Shown here: one piece after another, positions 1 to 4,945 of the stretch
Position numbering within the stretch: the stretch's first letter is position 1
Layout: each line of letters opens with the position of its first letter
Origin: DASXTB01 sp036505615
GTDB taxonomy: Bacteria > Acidobacteriota > UBA6911 > JACQSX01
DNA: 7,065 nt
Direction: 5' to 3'
NCBI GenBank assembly: GCA_036505615.1
Contig: DASXTB010000022.1
Location: 1-7,065 of the forward strand
The notes under the pieces: generated by a model
Databases searched by the model: none
What the model was told of the DNA's origin: nothing
The model's input: the letters and a program-made list of their open reading frames with translations, nothing else
Program-made: the position numbers and the translations under genes

Positions 1-170
1 AGTCTGGATCGCGAGGGATGTGCGGCCCTGGTACTCTTCATTTACTACCTCTGCGGCCTTTCGTCTCCGTCACGTTCAATAGAAGCACTCCCGTCTCCTT
101 CACCAATTTACCAGATGAGCTGTCACTTGGGCTGATCGAAGGAAGGTTATTCCTGAAATTCTGAAATTCG

Positions 171-237
171 TGGGAGCGCGGGCGTCGTGCGTGCTTATGT
201 GCCTCGAAACGGGAAACACGCTAGAAGCGTGCTCCCA
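171..237. repeat. Palindromic intergenic repeat with internal hairpin
   Basis: The outer arms TGGGAGC (171-177) and GCTCCCA (231-237) are perfect complements and extend to about 10 pairs if one G-U is allowed. Nested inside the right side is a second perfect hairpin, CACGCT (217-222) and AGCGTG (226-231), with a 3-base loop. The two foldings compete for bases 226-231. GGGAGCGCGGGCGTC-type intergenic palindromes are, to my recollection, dispersed in Acidobacteriota genomes. The copy number here cannot be seen from one window. There is no T-run, so it is not a convincing terminator. Confidence 0.5.
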
Positions 238-266
238 GGGCGCTTCGCAAACGAACTGCCCTCAGA

Positions 267-295
267 TTGACATGATTCTAAAAGTGAGTCAAAAT
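267..295 (+). promoter_or_regulatory. Putative sigma-70 promoter of the toxin-antitoxin operon
   Basis: A perfect -35 hexamer TTGACA (267-272) is followed after 17 bases by CAAAAT (290-295), which matches four of six positions of the -10 consensus. The start codon of the antitoxin lies 70 bases downstream of the -10. The -10 box overlaps the operator-like boxes at 285-301, the usual arrangement for an autorepressed toxin-antitoxin operon. This is a sequence match only. Confidence 0.5.
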
Positions 296-312
296 GAATC
301 ATCCTTGAGTCA
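273..312. promoter_or_regulatory. Iterated TGA(N)TCA boxes, likely antitoxin operator
   Basis: Four near-identical heptamers lie in a row: TGATTCT (273-279), TGAGTCA (285-291), TGAATCA (295-301) and TGAGTCA (306-312). Start-to-start spacings are 12, 10 and 11 bases, about one helical turn, so all boxes face the same side of the DNA. Three of the four are palindromic around the centre. Ribbon-helix-helix antitoxins bind such short repeated sites as cooperative dimers, and the boxes cover the -10 region and likely transcription start. I infer that the antitoxin encoded just downstream, with its toxin, binds here to repress its own operon. Confidence 0.55.
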
Positions 313-365
313 CTAACGCAGCCCTTGGTGAGAAATGCGGGAGCTACGATTACAAAGAAGGTACT

Positions 366-629
366 ATGAAGCAGTTGACTTTGCGTGGTTTTGAAAAGGA
401 GCTGGAGCACGAAATTCGGAAGCTTGCACGGCGCCGCGGCATCTCGCTAAACCGTGCTGCCGTTGAGCTGCTGCGGAGAGGAGCCGGACTGGCAAACTCC
501 GACGCGAAAACCGACGTCGTCGGCAACTCCCTGGATGCTCTGATCGGGACGTGGTCGGAGCGGGACGAAAGGGACTTCCTGAAGACCGTTTCCGTGTTTG
601 AGGAAATCGACAAGCGATTCTGGCGATGA
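366..629 (+). CDS. vapB: Ribbon-helix-helix antitoxin, FitA/VapB type
   Basis: This 87-residue protein is the predicted antitoxin of a type II toxin-antitoxin pair. It should bind the PIN toxin encoded next to it, block its nuclease site, and repress the operon through its N-terminus. Residues 2-8 (KQLTLRG) fit the DNA-contacting beta strand, and the helices about 11-24 and 27-39 (SLNRAAVELLRRG) complete a ribbon-helix-helix fold. The middle is probably flexible. The C-terminal tail, about 70-87 (VFEEIDKRFWR), has the acidic-aromatic-basic pattern by which FitA-like antitoxins occupy the toxin groove. The start at 366 is supported by AGAAGG at 356-361. The stop overlaps the toxin start by four bases (ATGA), suggesting translational coupling. 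FitA-like and VapB-like labels cannot be separated from sequence alone. Confidence 0.85.
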   Translation: MKQLTLRGFEKELEHEIRKLARRRGISLNRAAVELLRRGAGLANSDAKTDVVGNSLDALIGTWSERDERDFLKTVSVFEEIDKRFWR

Positions 630-1024
630 GAGTGCTCCTGGATACGGACGCATATTCGGCATTGATGCGCGGTCATGACGCGGTCTCGTCGCGTGTACGC
701 GAGGCCGAGCAGATCCTCCTGTCTGCAATTGTCGCCGGTGAGCTTTTATTTGGCTTTCGGAGTGGTTCGCGTTTCACACGAAACCGCAACGACTTGGAGG
801 CCTTCTTGCGCAATCCTTATGTCGACCTCATTCCGGTTACCTGGGTGACCGCCGAGCGCTTTGGGCGGATCGCGGCTGCGCTTCGGGCCAAGGGAAAGCC
901 TATCCCGACCAACGACATCTGGATCGGCGCGCACGCTCTGGAAACCGGCGCCGACCTGCTTTCGTTCGATCAGCACTACCAGCATATCGACGGGATTGCC
1001 TGGATCGATCCGTCCCGGGAGTGA
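626..1024 (+). CDS. vapC: PIN-domain ribonuclease toxin, VapC/FitB type
   Basis: This 132-residue protein is a single PIN domain, the full length expected for VapC-like toxins, which are Mg2+-dependent endoribonucleases that cut tRNA or rRNA and stop translation. The acidic active-site residues are in place: D6 in LLDTDAYSALMRG, E39 in SAIVAGELLFG, D97 in IPTNDIWIGA and D115 in LLSFDQHY. The ending IDGIAWIDP is typical of the family. No frameshift or lost catalytic residue is visible, so the toxin looks active. Its start codon lies inside the antitoxin stop (ATGA at 626-629), so it is co-transcribed and probably translationally coupled to the antitoxin. The RNA target cannot be told from sequence. 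Confidence 0.92.
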   Translation: MRVLLDTDAYSALMRGHDAVSSRVREAEQILLSAIVAGELLFGFRSGSRFTRNRNDLEAFLRNPYVDLIPVTWVTAERFGRIAAALRAKGKPIPTNDIWIGAHALETGADLLSFDQHYQHIDGIAWIDPSRE

Positions 1025-1091
1025 TTCTGTAATTGTCATTCGACTTGTATTCCACGATTACCAGGCATTATCTTGAAGCGTCTCTTTCACT

Positions 1092-1097
1092 GGAGGG
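1092..1097 (+). promoter_or_regulatory. Ribosome binding site deciding the peptidase start
   Basis: GGAGGG lies four bases before the ATG at 1102. It supports that start over the in-frame TTG at 1033, which would place 23 polar and mixed residues ahead of the signal peptide. Confidence 0.75.
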
Positions 1098-1101
1098 CTT
1101 C

Positions 1102-3351
1102 ATGAAACTTCGCTACGGCGCAGTCATTCTCTTCCTTGCGTTAACCTCATATGCGCAATCGGCTCCGGATTCCAGAGCCCCGATCGCCGGCTTCAGCTCT
1201 GAGCGGCAGGCGCAACAGCGGCAATTGGAATCGAAATTCGATTCCCTCATGAACCGCGATAACCTGCGACAGTGGATGAAGCGTCTCTCCGCCCGCCCGC
1301 ACCATGTCGGATCTCCCTATGGAAGGGAGAATGCCCAATTCATCCGTTCGCTGTTTCAGTCCTGGGGTTATAAAACGGAAATCAAAGAATACCGAGTGTT
1401 GTTTCCCACCCCGAAGCAACGAGTGCTGGAAATGCTGGAGCCGACGAGTTTCGCTGCGCGACTGCAGGAGCCTCCGCTGAACGAAGATTCCACGTCAGGC
1501 CAGACCGGAGAGCAACTTCCCGTCTATAACGCATATTCGATTGACGGCGACGTGACCGCGCCGCTGGTGTATGTCAACTACGGCGTCCCCCGGGACTACG
1601 ACGAGCTGGAGCAGCGCGGGATCGACGTGAAGGGCAAGATTGTGATTGCCCGCTACGGGGCTTCCTGGCGCGGCATCAAGCCGAAAGTTGCGGCCGAACA
1701 TGGGGCCATCGGCTGTATTATTTATTCCGATCCTCGCGATGACGGCTACTTTCAGGGCGATGTTTATCCGAAGGGCGCCTACCGCAATGACAGCGGCGCC
1801 CAGCGGGGTTCGGTCGCGGACATGCCGGTATATTCGGGCGATCCGCTGACGCCATTTGTCGCCGCCACGGAAAACGCCAAACGCCTGGCGCTCAAGGATA
1901 CTCCCACTCTTACCAAGATTCCCGTGCTTCCCGTCTCTTACGGCGACGCGCTTCCGCTGTTGAAGGCGCTGGAAGGCCCGGTGGCCCCGGCGGAATGGCG
2001 CGGCGCGCTTCCCATCACCTATCACATCGGACCCGGCCCGGCGCGCGTGCGCCTGAAAGTGGAGTTCAACTGGGACTTGAAGCCGGCTTACGATGTAATT
2101 GCAAGCCTTCCGGGGAACGAGCTGCCCGATCAGTGGATCATTCGCGGCAATCATCATGATGCCTGGGTCAATGGCGCCGAAGATCCCGTCAGCGGTCTGG
2201 TGGCATTGCTGGAAGAAGCGCGCGCCATCGGTGAACTGGCGCGAAGCGGATGGAAGCCGCGCCGCACCATCATCTACGCAGCCTGGGATGCGGAAGAGCC
2301 CGGCTTGCTGGGATCGACCGAGTGGGTAGAAGATCACGCGGAAGTACTGAAGGAGAAGGCGGCCGTCTACATCAATTCGGATTCTAACGGCCGCGGTTTT
2401 CTCAACGTCGGCGGATCGCACACGCTGGAGAAGTTTGTTAACGAAGTGGCGCGGGACGTGGTCGATCCTGAAAAGAAGGTTAGCGTGCTCGAACGCGCGC
2501 TGGCTCGAAGGGCCACCTCGCGCGATCCGGAAACGCGGGCCGAGCCAGCGGAATCAAGAGAGCTGCGAATTGGCGCTCTCGGCTCGGGATCGGATTACAC
2601 TCCATTTCTACAACATCTGGGAATCGCATCGCTGAACATCGGATATGGCGGCGAGGATGGCGGCGGGGTGTATCACTCCATCTACGACTCGTTTGATCAC
2701 TACACTCGCTTCGTCGATCCCACTTTTGAATATGGAATCGCTCTGGCCGAAACGGGCGGAAGGCTCGTGTTGCGTCTGGCCGGCGCCGACGTGCTGCCAT
2801 TCGAGTTCTCGCGGTTTGCCGACACTGTCGGGCGCTACGTCAGGGAAGTGGTAAAGCTGGCCGACGACATGCGCTCGGAGACGGAACAGTTGAATCGGAA
2901 GATTCGCGAGAAGACGCTGGAGCTTGTGGCCGATCCGACTCAGACATTTGTAGTTCCCAAGCCCAAATCGGCGGTGCCGTTTGTAAACTTTGCTCCGCTC
3001 CAAAATGCCGTGGCGCGATTGCGCCAGAGCGTCCAGAGCTACGCGCGCGCGATGGACGCCAGCGCGGGCAAAAACTTCTCTCCCGACAGACGGAAGGAAT
3101 TGGATCAAGTGCTGATGAAGGCCGAGCAAGCGCTTATTACTTCGGAGGGGCTGCCGCGGCGGCCCTGGTACGTTCACCAGATTTATGCTCCGGGCTTCTA
3201 CACCGGCTATGGAGTTAAGACGCTCCCCGGCGTGCGCGAAGCAATTGAGCAGCGGCTGTGGCAGGAAGCGGAAACGCAAATCGCACGGACCGCCCGGGCG
3301 ATTGAGGCTTTTTCGACCGACGTCGACCGCGCCGCCGCGCTTCTGCGGTAA
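1102..3351 (+). CDS. Exported M28B metallopeptidase, PSMA/glutamate carboxypeptidase II-like
   Basis: A 749-residue zinc peptidase, nearly the length of human PSMA (750). A signal peptide (about 1-20, cleavage near A18-A21) implies export to the periplasm or beyond. Domains in order: PA domain insert (about 145-300, with GKIVIARYG from 178), M28 catalytic domain (about 330-550), and a transferrin-receptor-like dimerisation domain (about 600-749, with LPRRPWYVHQIYAPG from 684). All PSMA zinc ligands and the general base have counterparts: H351, D361, E398 (base), E399, D427 and H525. The arginines of the PSMA glutamate pocket (R463, R534, R536 in PSMA) align with non-arginine residues, so glutamate specificity is unlikely; a broader peptidase role is inferred. 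The start at 1102 has GGAGGG at 1092-1097 and gives an intact signal peptide; an upstream TTG at 1033 does not. It lies 77 bases after the toxin gene and is probably transcribed separately. Confidence 0.93.
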   Translation: MKLRYGAVILFLALTSYAQSAPDSRAPIAGFSSERQAQQRQLESKFDSLMNRDNLRQWMKRLSARPHHVGSPYGRENAQFIRSLFQSWGYKTEIKEYRVLFPTPKQRVLEMLEPTSFAARLQEPPLNEDSTSGQTGEQLPVYNAYSIDGDVTAPLVYVNYGVPRDYDELEQRGIDVKGKIVIARYGASWRGIKPKVAAEHGAIGCIIYSDPRDDGYFQGDVYPKGAYRNDSGAQRGSVADMPVYSGDPLTPFVAATENAKRLALKDTPTLTKIPVLPVSYGDALPLLKALEGPVAPAEWRGALPITYHIGPGPARVRLKVEFNWDLKPAYDVIASLPGNELPDQWIIRGNHHDAWVNGAEDPVSGLVALLEEARAIGELARSGWKPRRTIIYAAWDAEEPGLLGSTEWVEDHAEVLKEKAAVYINSDSNGRGFLNVGGSHTLEKFVNEVARDVVDPEKKVSVLERALARRATSRDPETRAEPAESRELRIGALGSGSDYTPFLQHLGIASLNIGYGGEDGGGVYHSIYDSFDHYTRFVDPTFEYGIALAETGGRLVLRLAGADVLPFEFSRFADTVGRYVREVVKLADDMRSETEQLNRKIREKTLELVADPTQTFVVPKPKSAVPFVNFAPLQNAVARLRQSVQSYARAMDASAGKNFSPDRRKELDQVLMKAEQALITSEGLPRRPWYVHQIYAPGFYTGYGVKTLPGVREAIEQRLWQEAETQIARTARAIEAFSTDVDRAAALLR

Positions 3352-3352
3352 C

Positions 3353-3370
3353 GGCCGCAATCACGCGGCC
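3353..3370 (+). terminator. Short GC hairpin after the peptidase gene, weak terminator candidate
   Basis: GGCCGC (3353-3358) and GCGGCC (3365-3370) pair perfectly around a 6-base loop, beginning two bases after the stop codon. There is no downstream T-run, so intrinsic termination is uncertain; it could instead protect the 3' end of the message. Confidence 0.3.
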
Positions 3371-3454
3371 AGAGTTAAGCCAAGCAGAAACGGCCCTCAG
3401 GTCGTCTCCCCCCAAATGGTCGAGACCTTGCGTTATTCGCCGCCGTCGTTTGTT

Positions 3455-3524
3455 GCGCCGTGTCCTTGGTGTCCTTTGTGGTTCAATCTTTTTGCACCAC
3501 TGCGGGACACAAAGGACACGGCGC
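3455..3524. repeat. Long imperfect inverted repeat, REP/MITE-like
   Basis: The outer 13 bases GCGCCGTGTCCTT (3455-3467) are the exact reverse complement of 3512-3524. Inside them GTGTCC (3469-3474) pairs with GGACAC (3505-3510) and GTGGT (3478-3482) pairs with ACCAC (3496-3500), leaving a loop of about 13 bases. The words GTGTCCTTTGTGGTT are, from memory, common in intergenic DNA of Acidobacteriota and other soil bacteria, which suggests a dispersed repeat. No transposase or clear target duplication is visible. Confidence 0.6.
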
Positions 3525-3562
3525 CAGGTTAAATCTCATCCTTTCGAAGGCCCGCCCACGCC

Positions 3563-3590
3563 GGAACCCGGTTTCTTGCCATGCTAAAAT
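3563..3590 (+). promoter_or_regulatory. Possible promoter of the repeat-protein gene
   Basis: TGCTAAAAT (3582-3590) resembles an extended -10 (TGn plus TAAAAT). No good sigma-70 -35 lies at the right distance. GGAACC at 3563-3568 resembles the -35 of ECF sigma factors (GGAAC), which would fit an envelope-stress gene, with CTAAA (3584-3588) as the -10. Both readings are weak, and neither is demonstrated. Confidence 0.3.
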
Positions 3591-3610
3591 TTAAGTGTGA
3601 GGAGGTGTAG

Positions 3611-3661
3611 GGGCTGGATAAGCCTAAGCGAAGGTATAGCTTCGCCGCATTTAACCAGCCC
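3611..3661 (+). other. Structured 5' leader of the repeat-protein message
   Basis: GGGCTGG (3611-3617) pairs with CCAGCCC (3655-3661), and inside it GCGAAG (3628-3633) pairs with CTTCGC (3640-3645) around a 6-base loop. The two helices are separated by an asymmetric, A-rich internal loop. GGCT (3612-3615) could instead pair with AGCC (3621-3624), which would break the outer helix. The structure ends 33 bases before the start codon. I do not recognise a known riboswitch or thermometer class. Confidence 0.4.
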
Positions 3662-3694
3662 GAAGCAATGAATTTACGAAGGGAGTGAAGGCAT

Positions 3695-4234
3695 ATGAAA
3701 AAGATGCTGACTATTTTGACTCTGGTACTGATTTCAACGCTTGTTGCAAGCGCTCAAGGCCGCGGTCGCGGCCAGGAGCGGAAAATGCCGCCAGTTTCCA
3801 ACCCGGCCATCATGCACAGCAATTCGCCAAGGTCGGTGGATCGCGATTTCGGTCGTGACCGGGCAGAGGATGTCCGTCGTGCAAAAAGCATGCAGCAAGG
3901 CAAGAGCAGACAACTCAACATTCACAGCAATGCCCCTGGCTCGACGGACCGTGATTTCGGCAGAGATCGAGCCGCAGACGTAGGGAAAGGGAAAAAGGTA
4001 GGACTGAGCAAGGGGAGAAAGCTAAACATTCACAGCAATGCTCCGGGTTCGAGGGACCGTGATTTCGGTCGTGCCCGAGCCGAGGACGTCGGTCATGGAA
4101 AGAAGCTGGGACTGAAAAAAACAAGGCATACCAATATTCATAGCAACGCCCCCGGCTCGACAGATCGCGACATGGGCCGCGATCGCGCCCGAGATGTGGG
4201 ACGCGGCAAGAAGAAGGGCCTGAAGAAGCACTGA
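3695..4234 (+). CDS. Exported basic protein of four 36-residue repeats
   Basis: I recognise no characterised family. The 179-residue product has a clear signal peptide (MKKMLTILTLVLISTLVASA, cleavage after A20 in ASA-Q), then a Gly/Arg-rich stretch (21-30), then four tandem units: residues 39-74, 75-110, 111-146 and 147-179, the last lacking three residues. The unit core is HSNAPGS-DRD-GRDRA-DVG-GKK-GL. Unit 1 is the most diverged; units 2-4 are nearly identical. The mature protein is very rich in Lys/Arg, with regularly placed Asp, has no Cys and little hydrophobic core, so it may be disordered and bind nucleic acid, phosphate-rich polymer or the anionic envelope; this is inference. The start at 3695 has GGGAG at 3681-3685. 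The next gene on the same strand encodes another envelope protein 104 bases downstream. Confidence 0.8.
   Translation: MKKMLTILTLVLISTLVASAQGRGRGQERKMPPVSNPAIMHSNSPRSVDRDFGRDRAEDVRRAKSMQQGKSRQLNIHSNAPGSTDRDFGRDRAADVGKGKKVGLSKGRKLNIHSNAPGSRDRDFGRARAEDVGHGKKLGLKKTRHTNIHSNAPGSTDRDMGRDRARDVGRGKKKGLKKH
3809..4231 (+). repeat. Four tandem 108-bp coding repeats
   Basis: The DNA underlying the four protein units spans 3809-3916, 3917-4024, 4025-4132 and 4133-4231. Each begins with a form of AACATTCACAGCAATGC, e.g. at 3917 and 4025. Third-position differences between units show they are not very recent duplications, although the protein core is held constant, which points to selection on the repeat sequence. 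Confidence 0.85.
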
Positions 4235-4260
4235 CCGATCTCGAATCAGTCACGGCCGAC

Positions 4261-4299
4261 GCGACGGAGCCTCTTCTTGCTGAATAGAGACTTCGTCGC
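4261..4299 (+). other. Hairpin between the two exported-protein genes
   Basis: GCGACGGAG (4261-4269) pairs with CTTCGTCGC (4291-4299) including one G-U. After one mismatch CTCT (4271-4274) pairs with AGAG (4286-4289), leaving an 11-base loop. There is no T-run after it. It may be a processing or stabilising element, or an attenuator, that sets unequal expression of the flanking genes if they share one message. Confidence 0.4.
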
Positions 4300-4338
4300 A
4301 TGGAATATTAGGAGCCAACCAGGCGAAGGAAGGTGGAT

Positions 4339-4902
4339 ATGTATTTCCCATTTTTGAAAGGGTCTAAAGTGTCAACAGCCGCTTTGCTGGCTGCGCTGAT
4401 CCTGTGGGGCTGTTCGCGCAGAGAGGATACGATTGATGCCAGATTGCTGCAGGAAAAATACGGGTTGACGGGTGCTTATACCGACCAAATCACAACTCCT
4501 GATGGCAGCATGGAGGCGACCATCGTGCCGATAACTCTGGCCAACGGTCAGAGAGCCCAACTGTTGATTCCAAAGAAGCGCTCAGAATATGCATACCCGG
4601 TTTACATGCATGATCAGACCGGACTGTATCCGGTCGTGTTGTCGGATCGAAGCGTGAGCCGGGAACAATTTGTCAATTCCCGTCCGGCAGTCGTGGAGCG
4701 GAGGGTGATCGAGGAGCAACCCAGGACCGTGAGAAAGAAGCGTTCCTTTGAAAAGGAAGCCCTAATCGTGGGAGGCAGCGCTGGCGCTGGAGCGCTCATC
4801 GGGGCAGTCGCGGGTGGAAAGAAGGGAGCCGGCATCGGAGCGCTCGGTGGAGGTGTCGCCGGCCTGGTCTACGACCTGGCCACGAGAAATAAACGGAGAT
4901 AA
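4339..4902 (+). CDS. Putative lipoprotein with C-terminal glycine zipper
   Basis: A 187-residue envelope protein of unknown specific role. A hydrophobic N-terminus (about 11-24) ends in the lipobox-like LWGC, making C25 the likely lipidated residue; Trp at -2 is unusual. Residues about 40-110 form a small soluble part (TGAYTDQITTPDGSMEATIVP), followed by a basic linker. The C-terminus carries a glycine zipper of two hydrophobic stretches (VGGSAGAGALIGAVAGG and GAGIGALGGGVAGLVYDLA) divided by KK, the pattern of the Gly-zipper 2TM and 17-kDa-antigen/SlyB-like outer-membrane proteins. The ATG at 4339 is preferred over an in-frame GTG at 4333 because AAGG at 4330-4333 sits five bases before it. 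It follows the repeat protein on the same strand and may share a transcript with it. Confidence 0.75.
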   Translation: MYFPFLKGSKVSTAALLAALILWGCSRREDTIDARLLQEKYGLTGAYTDQITTPDGSMEATIVPITLANGQRAQLLIPKKRSEYAYPVYMHDQTGLYPVVLSDRSVSREQFVNSRPAVVERRVIEEQPRTVRKKRSFEKEALIVGGSAGAGALIGAVAGGKKGAGIGALGGGVAGLVYDLATRNKRR

Positions 4903-4915
4903 GGCTCGAAGAGCC
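4903..4915 (+). terminator. Small hairpin between convergent genes
   Basis: GGCTC (4903-4907) and GAGCC (4911-4915) form a 5-bp stem with a GAA loop immediately after the lipoprotein stop. It has no T-run on either strand. With only 43 bases between the convergent genes it is the only terminator-like structure present, but the evidence is weak. Confidence 0.25.
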
Positions 4916-4945
4916 GCTACAGGGTAATCCCGTCCGTATGGAGAG

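Larger units (their letters stand above)
1..365. other. Region upstream of the toxin-antitoxin pair, no confident gene
   Basis: No gene can be supported here. One forward frame is open from base 3 to a TGA at 162-164 (53 codons without a start) and its later part reads like protein, e.g. SFTNLPDELSLGLIEGR. It could be the C-terminus of a gene entering from the left, but I recognise no family and the evidence is only an open frame. The rest holds a palindromic repeat (171-237) and the promoter and operator-like boxes of the toxin-antitoxin operon (267-312). A 71-residue reverse-strand frame (195-410) overlaps the promoter and the antitoxin start and looks accidental. Confidence 0.5.
3352..3694. 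other. Intergenic region with inverted repeat and structured leader
   Basis: No gene is supported in these 343 bases. From left to right they hold a short GC-rich hairpin just after the peptidase stop (3353-3370), a long imperfect inverted repeat (3455-3524), a possible promoter (3563-3590), a two-helix leader structure (3611-3661) and the ribosome binding site of the repeat protein. A 115-residue forward frame (3185-3532) starts inside the peptidase gene and runs through the inverted repeat; its tail is translated repeat DNA and it is not taken as a gene. Confidence 0.6.

Noticed and set aside
1033..1101. TTG start extending the peptidase by 23 residues
   Set aside because: The extension would bury the signal peptide behind a non-signal sequence, while the ATG at 1102 has GGAGGG at the right distance.
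1495..2421. Long reverse-strand open frame of 308 codons opposite the peptidase
   Set aside because: It lies wholly antisense to a peptidase with all catalytic motifs; its translation shows no family features. Such frames are common opposite GC-rich genes.
2608..3360. Reverse-strand open frame of 250 codons
   Set aside because: Also antisense to the peptidase C-terminal domain, with no recognisable motif or ribosome site.
3185..3532. 115-codon forward frame running from the peptidase gene into the intergenic repeat
   Set aside because: Its first half is out of frame in the peptidase gene and its tail is translated inverted repeat.
3581..3610. Nine-codon frame ATG to TAG just upstream of the leader structure
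   Set aside because: The ATG overlaps the likely -10 region and has no ribosome site. It is too short to support as a leader peptide.
3842..3877. Calcium-binding EF-hand or dockerin loop in the DRDFGRDRA-DV repeat
   Set aside because: The Asp spacing starts like a loop (D-x-D) but Gly and the final acidic position do not fit the 12-residue pattern, and the many Arg residues argue against metal binding.
3809..4231. CRISPR-like regular repeats
   Set aside because: The 108-bp repeats are contiguous coding units without spacers and keep one reading frame. The hexamers at 6824-6895 also lack spacers.
4333..4338. GTG start for the lipoprotein two codons upstream
   Set aside because: The AAGG motif spacing favours the ATG at 4339; the difference is only two residues and does not change the call.
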